This document shows positions 38,859-46,931 of a DNA stretch of 46,931 nt, one piece after another (positions within the stretch are counted from its first letter, which is position 1; each line of letters opens with the position of its first letter). This stretch comes from Pseudomonadota bacterium (lineage in GTDB: Bacteria; Pseudomonadota; Gammaproteobacteria; Acidiferrobacterales; Acidiferrobacteraceae). The notes beneath the pieces are model-generated. The model did no database searches. It was not told the DNA's origin and was given only the letters and a program-made list of their open reading frames with translations. The stretch is taken from contig JAKBUS010000014.1 in the NCBI GenBank assembly GCA_021841585.1, forward strand, positions 1 through 46,931, written 5' to 3'. The translations under genes and the position numbers were made by a program.

Positions 38859-39804
38859 ATTGTCCGTGCTGGCGCAGCCTGAGCTGCCGACGCGTGAGGA
38901 GATCGTCGACCGGTAGCGCCGTAAGGTCGGATACCGCGCGACGCAAGGCCTCTTTCAGGCTGTTGGCCGCGGCTTCGTAGTCGCGGTGCGCCCCGCCAAG
39001 CGGCTCGGCCACGATCTCATCGATGAGACCCAGGCGCTTCAGGCTATCGGCGGTAATCCCGAGGGCCTCGGCCGCCAGCGCCGCCTTGTCGGCGCTCTTC
39101 CATAGTATCGAGGCACAGCCTTCCGGGCTTATCACCGAATAGGTGGCGTATTGAAGCATCAACATGTGATCGCAGACCCCGATCGCAAGCGCGCCACCGG
39201 AACCGCCCTCGCCGATCACGGCACTTACGATCGGAGTCTTCAGGGTGGCCATCACGAACAGATTACGGGCGATTGCCTCGCTTTGCCCGCGCTCCTCGGC
39301 CCCGACTCCGGGATAGGCACCCATCGTATCAATCAGGGTGACGAGCGGCATGCGGAAGCGCTCCGCCAGACGCATGATCCGCAAGGCCTTACGGTAGCCC
39401 TCGGGGCGCGGCATCCCGAAATTGCGCCGGACCTTCTCGCGGGTGTCACGGCCCTTTTGATGGCCTATGACCGCCACCGGCATGCCCTCGAGACGGGCGA
39501 CCCCGGCCACGATCGCCGGGTCATCGGAATACAGCCTGTCGCCGTGGAGCTCCTCGAAGTCCTGAAACACCCGCCCCACATAATCCAGGACGTAGGGGCG
39601 TTGCGGGTGGCGCGCAAGCTGCGAGACCTGCCAGGCGGTAAGCGATGCAAAGATCGACTGCGTCAGACGATGGCTCTTGGCCCGCAGGCGCGCGATCTCC
39701 TCGTTGATATTGACGCCCGAACTCGAATCCAGGAATCGCAGGGCGTCGATCTTAGCCTCGAGATCGGCGATCGACTGTTCGAAATCGAGATAATTTTGAT
39801 TCAT
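38845..39804 (-). CDS. accA: Acetyl-CoA carboxylase carboxyltransferase subunit alpha
   Basis: 319 aa from the ATG at 39804, 5 nt after the dnaE stop. The alpha half of the carboxyltransferase that makes malonyl-CoA. N-terminal [20 protein letters not shown], then crotonase-fold segments [38 protein letters not shown] and [14 protein letters not shown]. Usual length. The dnaE-accA-tilS order is conserved. Confidence 0.97.
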   Translation of the reverse strand: MNQNYLDFEQSIADLEAKIDALRFLDSSSGVNINEEIARLRAKSHRLTQSIFASLTAWQVSQLARHPQRPYVLDYVGRVFQDFEELHGDRLYSDDPAIVAGVARLEGMPVAVIGHQKGRDTREKVRRNFGMPRPEGYRKALRIMRLAERFRMPLVTLIDTMGAYPGVGAEERGQSEAIARNLFVMATLKTPIVSAVIGEGGSGGALAIGVCDHMLMLQYATYSVISPEGCASILWKSADKAALAAEALGITADSLKRLGLIDEIVAEPLGGAHRDYEAAANSLKEALRRAVSDLTALPVDDLLTRRQLRLRQHGQFEER

Positions 39805-39809
39805 TCTAT

Positions 39810-42800
39810 CTATCCGTCCTGGTAGATCAGCCGCGCATGGCCTTCCGGCACGAGCACCTCCAACTGGCGCATGATCGCCTCGCTGGGTGTCACCCGCCAA
39901 TCCTCACCAAACATCACATCGACCACGCCCTCAGGGCGGTGATAACACACGGTGACGGGGCAATTCCCGGTACGCGCGGGCCCCAGGATCTCGCGCAGGC
40001 CATCCACGAAGCCCTCGTCGCATACGCCATGATCGATGTCCACGACAAGACGGGTTGCGAACGCCGCGCGCGCCTCGTCGATATTATAGATGGCCTCGGC
40101 GGTCATTTTGAAGCCACCCGAGTAGTCATCGGTGCTTACCGAGCCCTTGACGATGACGAGCGCGTCCTTGACGATGCGTTCGCGGTAGCGCTGGTAGAGC
40201 TCGCCGAACATCGCCAGATCTATGCGTCCAGTGCGATCATCCAGGGTCACGAAGGCCATGCGATCGCCCCGCTTGGTATTGATGACGCGAAGCGCAACCA
40301 CAAGCCCCCCCACCATGACCGAGCCGTTCTCGGTGGGCCTTAGGTCGGCGATGGTGGTCCGCGTGATGCGCTTTAGCTCCGCGGCGTATCGATCTATGGG
40401 ATGCCCGGTCAGATAAAGTCCGAGGGTGTCCTTTTCGGCCTCCAGGCGCTTTTCCATGGTCCACGGCTCGACCGCCACGAAATCCGGCTTGAACGCCACC
40501 ACATCGCCGAATAAATCGTCCTGCCCGACCGCGGCATCGCGCCCATGCTGCTCGGCGGTGCTCAGGGCCACATCCAAAGACGCCATCATGGCCGCCCTAT
40601 GAGGCCCCAAGGCATCGCAGGCGCCGGCCGCGATCAGACACTCATAAGCGCGGCGGTTGATCCGCCGATCCACAACCCTCCGGCACAGATCGAATAAATC
40701 GTCGAACGGCGTCGTGCCGCGTGCCGTCAGGACCGCCTCGATGGCACCCTCCCCAAGACCCTTGATGGCCCCCAAGCCATAGAGGATCGTATGGCCGTCG
40801 ATGGGCACGAACTCGTAATCACAGCGGTTGATATCGGGCGGCAGGACCGTGATGCCCATCTCCCGGCATTCGGCGATCATGGTCACGACCTTGTCGGTCT
40901 TGTCCATATCCGCCGATAACACGCCGGCCATGAACTCCGCCGGATGGTGCGCCTTGAGCCACGCCGTCTGATAGGACAGGAGCGCATAGGCCGCCGAATG
41001 CGAGCGGTTGAACCCGTAGCCCGCGAACTTCTCGATCAGATTGAAGATGGCGGTGGCAAGCCGTGGGTCGCAACCGCGGACGCGCGCGCCCTCGACGAAG
41101 CCCTCGCGCTGCTTGGCCATCTCCTCAGGTTTCTTCTTGCCCATCGCGCGGCGCAATAAGTCGGCTTTGCCCAGGCTGTAGCCAGCCAGCACCTGCGCGA
41201 TCTGCATCACCTGCTCCTGGTAGAGGATGACGCCGTAGGTGGGCTTTAGGATCGGCGCCAGCGCCTCGTGCGGATACTCGATGCGCGCGCGCCCGTGCTT
41301 ACGGTTGATGAAATCATCGACCATGCCCGACTGCAGGGGGCCTGGGCGAAACAGCGCCACCAGCGCCACCACATCCTCGAAACGGTCCGGCTGCAGGCGC
41401 AAGATGAGATCCTTCATGCCGCGCGACTCCAGCTGAAAGAGCGCGGTCGTCCGGCAGCGCTTCAGGAGGGCAAACGCTTCCGCGTCATCGATCGCCAAGG
41501 ATTCGATGGCAAGCGGTCCAAGGCCCTGCTGGGCGCGCCTGCGGTCTATCATGGCCACCGCCTTGGCGATGATGGTAAGGGTCCTTAGTCCCAGGAAATC
41601 GAACTTCACAAGCCCCAGGGCCTCGACATCATCCTTGTCGAGCTGGGTCACGAACTGGTTGCTGCCGGCTTCACAGTAAAGGGGCATGAAGTCGGTCAAG
41701 GCGCTCGGCGCGATCACCACACCGCCGGCATGCTTGCCGGCATTGCGCGACAGGCCCTCGAGCTTGCGCGCGGCATCGAGCAGCGCGCGCACGTCCTCCT
41801 CCTGTTCGTAGCGCTCCTTCAACGCCGCCTCCTGGGCGATCGCCTCGTCCAAGGTGATGCCGAGGTCGTGCGGAATGAGCTTGGCGAGCTTGTCGACAAA
41901 ACCGTATGGATGATCCAACACCCGGCCGACATCGCGCACCACGGCCTTCGCGGCCATGGTCCCGAAGGTGATGATCTGTGAAACCTTGTCGGAGCCGTAG
42001 CGCTCCGTGACGTACTCTATGACCCGGTCGCGCCCATCCATGCAAAAGTCGACATCGAAATCGGGCAACGACACGCGTTCCGGGTTCAAGAAGCGCTCGA
42101 ACAGCAGATCGTATTCGATCGGATCGAGCTCGGTGATGCCCAAGGCATAGGCGACCAGCGACCCGGCGCCCGAACCACGCCCCGGCCCCACCGGCACCCC
42201 ATTGTGCCGCGCCCAGGTGATAAAGTCGGCGACGATCAGGAAGTACCCGGAGAAGCCCATCTTGACGATGACCGACAGCTCGTGGTCCAGGCGTTCGCGG
42301 TACGGTCCGTCGTGGACGGCGCGTTCCTCGGGTGAAAACCGCGCCATGCGCCGGGCTAGCCCCGCAAGCGTATCGGCGCGCAAGACGTCATCGACCGAGG
42401 CCCCCTCCGGGACCGGAAATTGCGGGAGATAATAATCGCCGAAACGCAGTGCCACGGTGCAGCGCCGGGCGATCTCGACGGTATTGTCCAGGGCCTCGGG
42501 GAGATCGGCGAACAAGGCCGCCATCTCGGCCGGACTCGTCAGATACTGGCGATCGGTGTAGTGGCGCGGACGCCTGGGATCGGCGAGCGTGCGGCCCTCA
42601 TGGATGCACACCCGGATCTCGTGGGCCTCAAAGTCCTCGGGCGCCAGGAAGCGCACGTCGTGGGTCGCCACCAGCGGAATCTTCAGGTGCCGGGCGAGCC
42701 CCACGGCGCGCGCGTTGTATTCTTCCTGCCAGGGCCTGCCATTGCGCTGCACTTCGATATAAAAGCGCCCCGCAAACAACGTCTCCCAGGCGCGCGCCGC

Positions 42801-43250
42801 GGCATCTGCCTTGTCCTTGTGGTTGCCGATCAAAAACTGCCCAACATCGCCATCCGCCCCCCCCGACAAGGCAATGAGGCCGTCGGTATTCCCTTCGAGC
42901 CACGCCTTCTCTATACAGGCGTGGCCCGCGCTCTGCCCTTCACTATAGGCGCGCGTCAAGAGCCGGCTCAGGTTGCGATAGCCATCGAGGTTCTGGCAAA
43001 GCAGCGCGGCGCGATAGGGCCGTTGCGGGTCATCACCGCGCACAAAGATATCCGCTCCGAGGATGGGCTTGATGCCGGCCGCCACCGCCTTGTTGTAGAA
43101 CTTCACCATGCCAAACAGGTTGGCAAGATCGGTAAGCGCCACCGCCGGCATGCCTTTGTCATGGCAGGCGTTGACGAGCTCATCCAGGCGCAACAGGCCA
43201 TCAGCAAGAGAGTATTCCGAATGGACGCGAAGATGGACGAAACCCGTCAT
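39810..43250 (-). CDS. dnaE: DNA polymerase III subunit alpha
   Basis: 1146 aa, the replicative polymerase. The PHP domain starts at [20 protein letters not shown]. The catalytic Asp motif is [19 protein letters not shown], with further palm and finger motifs ([20 protein letters not shown]). Helix-hairpin-helix and OB domains follow ([20 protein letters not shown] near residue 1000). No intein or interruption. The ATG at 43250 was chosen; a TTG two codons upstream is less likely. A GGGG run lies close before it. Confidence 0.98.
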   Translation of the reverse strand: MTGFVHLRVHSEYSLADGLLRLDELVNACHDKGMPAVALTDLANLFGMVKFYNKAVAAGIKPILGADIFVRGDDPQRPYRAALLCQNLDGYRNLSRLLTRAYSEGQSAGHACIEKAWLEGNTDGLIALSGGADGDVGQFLIGNHKDKADAAARAWETLFAGRFYIEVQRNGRPWQEEYNARAVGLARHLKIPLVATHDVRFLAPEDFEAHEIRVCIHEGRTLADPRRPRHYTDRQYLTSPAEMAALFADLPEALDNTVEIARRCTVALRFGDYYLPQFPVPEGASVDDVLRADTLAGLARRMARFSPEERAVHDGPYRERLDHELSVIVKMGFSGYFLIVADFITWARHNGVPVGPGRGSGAGSLVAYALGITELDPIEYDLLFERFLNPERVSLPDFDVDFCMDGRDRVIEYVTERYGSDKVSQIITFGTMAAKAVVRDVGRVLDHPYGFVDKLAKLIPHDLGITLDEAIAQEAALKERYEQEEDVRALLDAARKLEGLSRNAGKHAGGVVIAPSALTDFMPLYCEAGSNQFVTQLDKDDVEALGLVKFDFLGLRTLTIIAKAVAMIDRRRAQQGLGPLAIESLAIDDAEAFALLKRCRTTALFQLESRGMKDLILRLQPDRFEDVVALVALFRPGPLQSGMVDDFINRKHGRARIEYPHEALAPILKPTYGVILYQEQVMQIAQVLAGYSLGKADLLRRAMGKKKPEEMAKQREGFVEGARVRGCDPRLATAIFNLIEKFAGYGFNRSHSAAYALLSYQTAWLKAHHPAEFMAGVLSADMDKTDKVVTMIAECREMGITVLPPDINRCDYEFVPIDGHTILYGLGAIKGLGEGAIEAVLTARGTTPFDDLFDLCRRVVDRRINRRAYECLIAAGACDALGPHRAAMMASLDVALSTAEQHGRDAAVGQDDLFGDVVAFKPDFVAVEPWTMEKRLEAEKDTLGLYLTGHPIDRYAAELKRITRTTIADLRPTENGSVMVGGLVVALRVINTKRGDRMAFVTLDDRTGRIDLAMFGELYQRYRERIVKDALVIVKGSVSTDDYSGGFKMTAEAIYNIDEARAAFATRLVVDIDHGVCDEGFVDGLREILGPARTGNCPVTVCYHRPEGVVDVMFGEDWRVTPSEAIMRQLEVLVPEGHARLIYQDG

Positions 43251-43262
43251 GCCCAACCCCCT

Positions 43263-43832
43263 TCAGGACCCGCGGCGAGCGTCGCGCACGGGCGCAAAAC
43301 TCAAACGATGCAACGGGCACGATCCAAGACGCGCCAATGCCTCCAGATGACGGGCGGTACCATAACCCTTGTGCGTGGCGAATCCGTATTCGGGGTAGAC
43401 GGCGTCCCAGGCGCGCATCTCGGCATCGCGCGCGACCTTGGCCACGATCGACGCCGCCGAAATCGCCGGCACGCGCGCGTCGCCGCGCACGATGGCGCGC
43501 GCCTGACAAGGCAGGGCTGGCACATGCACGCCGTCCACCAGCGCCAGATCGAGGGTGAGCGCAAGATTATCCACGGCGCGGCGCATGGCAAGCCAGGCCG
43601 CGTGCAGGACGTTCAGGCTATCTACCTCGGCGGCGCAGGCCCGGCCAAGCGCCCAGGCCTGCGCGCGCGCGCGGATCTCGCCTGCCAGACGCTCGCGCGC
43701 ACGCTCCGTCAACCGCTTGGAGTCCTTGAGACCGGTCAGTCCGTGGCGCGGCCCCAGCACCACGGCCGCCGCCACCACCGGCCCCGCGAGCGGGCCCACG
43801 CCGACCTCATCGATGCCCGCTACGATGCGCAT
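43263..43832 (-). CDS. rnhB: Ribonuclease HII with altered GRG motif
   Basis: 189 aa. Cuts single ribonucleotides and RNA from DNA duplexes. The N-terminal [20 protein letters not shown] carries the catalytic Asp and Glu. The family GRG that reads the RNA-DNA junction is GVG here. [18 protein letters not shown] and [16 protein letters not shown] complete the active site. It overlaps lpxB by 13 nt. The substitution is unusual and could affect substrate choice; otherwise normal. Confidence 0.94.
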   Translation of the reverse strand: MRIVAGIDEVGVGPLAGPVVAAAVVLGPRHGLTGLKDSKRLTERARERLAGEIRARAQAWALGRACAAEVDSLNVLHAAWLAMRRAVDNLALTLDLALVDGVHVPALPCQARAIVRGDARVPAISAASIVAKVARDAEMRAWDAVYPEYGFATHKGYGTARHLEALARLGSCPLHRLSFAPVRDARRGS

Positions 43833-44992
43833 GACACGACTGTAGGCGCGGTGCCACCCACGCCGACCAACTCCAGAACGGCCGATGCCGCGCGATCGCT
43901 CGCGCCAGCCCCAAGGTGCGCGCGCAGCTCGGCGAATGCCGCGGTCATCTCCTCCCGGCGCCCGGGATTCTCCAGCAGCCCCTCGGCGGCACGCACCAAG
44001 CCATCGGCCGTGGCCGCCCCCTGCAGCAACTCCGGGACCACGCCGCGCCCAAGCAGCAGGTTTGGCAACGACACGTAAGGGGCCCGTGACAGCATGCGCG
44101 CGAGCCCGTAGGTGACAGGCGAGAGCCGGTAGACCACAACCATGGGCCGTCCGATCAAGGCGGCCTCCAGCGATGCGGTCCCCGAGGCCAAAAGAACCAC
44201 GTCAGCGGCGGCCATGGCCTGCCGCGCGTGCCCGTGAAGGCGCGTGATTGGAAGATCGAAGGCCTCGAGCTCAGTCAGGGTCTTGTCGAAGATCTCGAGC
44301 GTCTCGCGATTGACAAACGGCGCAACGAATCGGCAGTTGGGGTAACGCAAGGCCAGGCGCTGGGCGGTCTTCACGAAAAGCCCGGCATGGGCGCGTAACT
44401 CGGTTACCCGGCTGCCGGGCAACAAGGCGATCACCGGCCCCTTCCCGTCCAGGCGCAATTCCGCGCGCGCCTTGTCGGGGGATGGCTGCGCCTCTATGGC
44501 GTCGGCCAGCGGGTGGCCGACGAATACCGCGTCGGCCTGCCCGGTGTAGTACTTAGGCTCAAACGGGAACAAGGTCAGCAACCGGTCGGCACTCGCCGCC
44601 ACCGTGCGCACGCGATAACGGCGCCATGCCCATACCGTGGGACTGACATAGTGCACCGTTCGGATGCCGTCGCGCCGCAGCGCACGCTCGAGCCCGAGCG
44701 TAAAGTCCGGGGCATCGATGCCGATCACGACATCCGGCCGAGTCTTGCGGAAATAAGCGATGAGATCGCGGCGAATGCGCAACAGCTCACGCAGGCGCCC
44801 GGCCACCTCGGAGATCCCCATGACCGACAACGCCTCCATGGGGAACTGGCTCAAGCCTCCCTCGGCGGCCATCGCCGGCCCGCATATACCCTCGAACGCG
44901 CAGGGCGTGGCCGCCTTCATGGCCTTCATGAGGCCCGCGCCGAGCATGTCGCCCGACACCTCACCGGCCACGATACCCACGCGCAGGGCCAT
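43820..44992 (-). CDS. lpxB: Lipid-A-disaccharide synthase
   Basis: 390 aa, peripheral inner membrane glycosyltransferase. Joins UDP-diacylglucosamine to lipid X. N-terminal [20 protein letters not shown] (usually GEASGD). [26 protein letters not shown] and [13 protein letters not shown] follow, then the nucleotide-binding [19 protein letters not shown]. The start codon overlaps the lpxA stop by one base (TAATG). Full length. Confidence 0.96.
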   Translation of the reverse strand: MALRVGIVAGEVSGDMLGAGLMKAMKAATPCAFEGICGPAMAAEGGLSQFPMEALSVMGISEVAGRLRELLRIRRDLIAYFRKTRPDVVIGIDAPDFTLGLERALRRDGIRTVHYVSPTVWAWRRYRVRTVAASADRLLTLFPFEPKYYTGQADAVFVGHPLADAIEAQPSPDKARAELRLDGKGPVIALLPGSRVTELRAHAGLFVKTAQRLALRYPNCRFVAPFVNRETLEIFDKTLTELEAFDLPITRLHGHARQAMAAADVVLLASGTASLEAALIGRPMVVVYRLSPVTYGLARMLSRAPYVSLPNLLLGRGVVPELLQGAATADGLVRAAEGLLENPGRREEMTAAFAELRAHLGAGASDRAASAVLELVGVGGTAPTVVSCAS

Positions 44993-45762
44993 TATCGGAT
45001 GATGCCCCGGCCCTCAACCTTGAGAAAGCGCGCCAGAACAGCGAGCTCCGGGTGTTCGGGCACCAATTCGTCGATCTTGGTGATCGCTTCCTCAAGTCTA
45101 AGACCAGACTTGTAGAGAATCTTGTAGGCGCGTTTTAGCATATGGATGGCCTCCGTAGAAAACCCCCTCCTGCGCAAACCGGTCACATTGATCCCGTAGG
45201 GTTGCGCACCATTGCCCGCCGCCAATACATACGGCGGGATGTCCTGCACGGCCACCGTGGCGGCACCCGTCATGCAATGGTCCCCGACCCGGCAAAACTG
45301 ATGAATGCCGGTAAAGCCGCCTAGAACCGCATGATTGCCGACCTCCACATGCCCCGCAAGGCTCGCGCAATTGGCAAACACCGTATGATCGGCGATATGG
45401 CAATCATGGGCGACATGCACATAGGCCATGAACAGATTATCGTTACCTATGCGCGTCACCCCGCCACCGCCGGCGGTGCCGCGATGGACCGTGCAGTACT
45501 CCCGAAACACGTTACGGTCGCCGATTTCGAGCAGCGTGCGCTCGCCGCCGAACTTCAGATCCTGCGGCACCTCACCTAGCGACGCGAACTGAAAGACCTT
45601 GTTGTTCCTCCCTATCCGGGTTGGCCCCTGAATCACGGCGTGCGGCCCTATCCACGTCCCCGCCCCGATCACCACCTCGGGCCCTATGACGGTAAATGGC
45701 CCGATATCCACGTCCGCGCCGATCTCCGCCCGCGGATCGACGACAGCCAGGGGGTGAATCAT
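44992..45762 (-). CDS. lpxA: UDP-N-acetylglucosamine O-acyltransferase
   Basis: 256 aa from the ATG at 45762, which overlaps the fabZ stop as ATGA; the longer open frame is fabZ DNA. First step of lipid A synthesis. It is a left-handed beta-helix of hexapeptide repeats (IGADVDIGPFTVIGPEVVIG). The catalytic His region is YVHVAHDCHIADHTV, and the GGFTGIHQFCRVGDH segment shapes the acyl ruler. The C-terminal helical domain runs from about residue 190. Confidence 0.97.
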   Translation of the reverse strand: MIHPLAVVDPRAEIGADVDIGPFTVIGPEVVIGAGTWIGPHAVIQGPTRIGRNNKVFQFASLGEVPQDLKFGGERTLLEIGDRNVFREYCTVHRGTAGGGGVTRIGNDNLFMAYVHVAHDCHIADHTVFANCASLAGHVEVGNHAVLGGFTGIHQFCRVGDHCMTGAATVAVQDIPPYVLAAGNGAQPYGINVTGLRRRGFSTEAIHMLKRAYKILYKSGLRLEEAITKIDELVPEHPELAVLARFLKVEGRGIIR

Positions 45763-46205
45763 GCCATCTCCTTGTAGGTGCACATGAGCTCGGCGGTCGA
45801 GCATACCGCCTCGTCGACGGAGGCCGTCGCCTCGAAGCGCCATATGCTCTGCATTTTGCGCGTGAGCTTGACATCCAGCCGTAGCTGGTCCCCTGGGCCC
45901 ACCTGGCGCTTGAAGCGCGCCTTATCAATCCCCACGAACAGGTAGATGCCGCCATCGGATGGCATCTTGCCCAGCGTCTTGAACGACAGGATAGCGCAGG
46001 CTTGGGCCATGGCCTCGATCACCATCACGCCGGGCATGACCGGATACTCGGGAAAATGCCCCTGGAAAAATGGCTCGTTGATGGTCACGTTCTTGATGGC
46101 CACCAACGACTCATTCGGGACATAGTTCAATACCCGGTCAACCAAAAGAAAGGGGTAGCGGTGCGGGAGGTGCTTTAGCACCTCTTGAATGTCCAACGTA
46201 TTCAA
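45759..46205 (-). CDS. fabZ: 3-hydroxyacyl-ACP dehydratase FabZ
   Basis: 148 aa. Dehydrates 3-hydroxyacyl-ACP in fatty acid synthesis and competes with LpxA for hydroxymyristoyl-ACP. A hotdog fold with [14 protein letters not shown] and the catalytic segment [20 protein letters not shown] (His and downstream Glu). The start is a TTG at 46205; AGGGGG lies 6 nt upstream, and the codon overlaps the lpxD stop (TTGA). Confidence 0.96.
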   Translation of the reverse strand: MNTLDIQEVLKHLPHRYPFLLVDRVLNYVPNESLVAIKNVTINEPFFQGHFPEYPVMPGVMVIEAMAQACAILSFKTLGKMPSDGGIYLFVGIDKARFKRQVGPGDQLRLDVKLTRKMQSIWRFEATASVDEAVCSTAELMCTYKEMA

Positions 46206-46931
46206 TGTTTTCCCCCTGACAGGATCTGCTTTATTGTCTGCTCGACGCGACGCAGGCGCCGCGCCAATTCATCCAGGTGGCGAAACCGCCCAAGATTACG
46301 CGCCCACACGTCGGCATCAGCCGCCGGCAGGCTCGATGAATAGCGCCCCGGGCCGGTCACCGAACCCTTGAGAAAGGACATCGCGGTCACCTCGACATCA
46401 TCACCTACCGTGATATGGCCCATGATCCCTGATCCACCCGCTATGAGGCAGCGTTTTCCGATGACCGCACTCCCGGCGACGCCGACACATCCGGCCATCG
46501 CGGTGTGTTCGCCCACCTTCACGTTGTGGGCGATCTGAATCAGATTATCGAGTTTCACGCCGTCTGCGATCACGGTATCTCCGAGCGCGCCACGGTCTAT
46601 GGTGGTGTTGGCCCCGACATCCACCTCATTACCTATAACTACGCGCCCAAGCTGCGGCACCTTCAGCCAACGCCCATCCGCCTCGCGGACATAACCGAAG
46701 CCTTCGCCGCCTATCACCGCGCCCGGCGATATCACGCAACGCTCGCCTATCACGCAATCGTGCATGATCACGGCCCGCGCCTCGATGCGCGTGCCGGCGC
46801 CCACGACGCAGCGCTCGCCCACCACCGCCCCGGCGCCGATCGAGACCTCATGCCCCACAGACGCATGCGCCTCGATCACCGCCTGCGGTCCTATGCTCGC
46901 GCTGTCGGCCACGCTCGCGCTTTCGTGTATG
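46202..46931 (-). CDS. lpxD: UDP-3-O-acylglucosamine N-acyltransferase (partial, 5' end outside)
   Basis: Third step of lipid A synthesis. Only about 242 C-terminal residues lie in the window; the frame is open to the right edge (IHESASVADSASIGPQ...). The uridine-binding N-terminal domain, about 100 residues, is missing because the window ends. Visible are hexapeptide repeats, NTTIDRGALGDTVI, the catalytic His in IQIAHNVKVGEH and a C-terminal helix (LDELARRLRRVEQTIKQIL). It leads the lpxD-fabZ-lpxA-lpxB cluster. Confidence 0.96.
   Translation of the reverse strand, partial: IHESASVADSASIGPQAVIEAHASVGHEVSIGAGAVVGERCVVGAGTRIEARAVIMHDCVIGERCVISPGAVIGGEGFGYVREADGRWLKVPQLGRVVIGNEVDVGANTTIDRGALGDTVIADGVKLDNLIQIAHNVKVGEHTAMAGCVGVAGSAVIGKRCLIAGGSGIMGHITVGDDVEVTAMSFLKGSVTGPGRYSSSLPAADADVWARNLGRFRHLDELARRLRRVEQTIKQILSGGKH

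Noticed and set aside
42420-44078. 552-aa + strand open frame opposite dnaE, rnhB and lpxB
   Set aside because: Antisense shadow of three well-conserved genes; Arg/Gly/His-rich, with no family features or ribosome site.

Overview
The window is GC-rich, gene-dense DNA from a gammaproteobacterium. It is mostly housekeeping operons, with a smaller accessory part. The conserved blocks miaA-hfq-hflX and lpxD-fabZ-lpxA-lpxB-rnhB-dnaE-accA-tilS-pyrG-kdsA-eno-ftsB, and an E. coli-length RF2 (365 aa) with the classical frameshift site, point to Gammaproteobacteria. A CbbR-type LysR regulator, a secreted beta-propeller protein of the kind that includes tetrathionate hydrolases, two small c-type cytochromes, a DoxX protein and an NRAMP-like transporter suggest a chemolithoautotrophic sulfur/iron oxidiser. 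An Acidiferrobacter-like organism is my best guess, but this is inference and not proven by the sequence.

Layout. 1-3.9 kb (+): CbbR-like regulator, secreted PQQ-repeat beta-propeller protein, an 87-aa orphan, then a promoter with a CRP/FNR-type box, an 81-aa basic orphan and a class I cytochrome c joined by an ATGA overlap. 4.0-9.9 kb (-): hflX, hfq, miaA, lysS, prfB and a cytochrome P460-like protein closed by an intrinsic terminator. 10.6-17.3 kb: amt, ppk (+), convergent ppx (-), MFS transporter (+). 17.6-23.8 kb: purU (+), TonB-dependent receptor (-), DedA protein (+), and a coupled pair of a variant NRAMP transporter and a 65-aa membrane protein (-). 24.3-27.4 kb: an unrecognised 387-aa protein with a strongly structured 5' leader (-), a RIO-type kinase (+), tRNA-Ser(UGA) (-) and a DoxX protein (+). 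27.5-32.2 kb (-): sdhCDAB-sdhE-serS. 32.3-33.3 kb (+): ygfZ. 33.3-46.9 kb (-): ftsB through lpxD; lpxD is cut by the window edge.

How the genes work together. The right half makes lipid A precursors and KDO (lpxA/B/D, fabZ, kdsA), fatty acids (accA), CTP, enolase, replication and repair proteins (dnaE, rnhB), tRNA-Ile lysidine and the divisome (ftsB). Start-stop overlaps are frequent: lpxD/fabZ/lpxA/lpxB/rnhB, accA/tilS, pyrG/kdsA, sdhD/sdhA, sdhB/sdhE, lysS/miaA. The divergent ygfZ (Fe-S maintenance) and sdh (Fe-S respiratory enzyme) share an 82-bp promoter region. ppk and ppx, which make and degrade polyphosphate, converge.

The parts most worth a second look are the 387-aa orphan and its leader, the NRAMP variant in which metal-site motif residues are changed, its coupled small membrane protein, the FNR-box cytochrome unit, the SD-masking hairpin of the TonB receptor, and an RNase HII whose GRG motif reads GVG. 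I found no CRISPR array, insertion sequence, prophage or rRNA.
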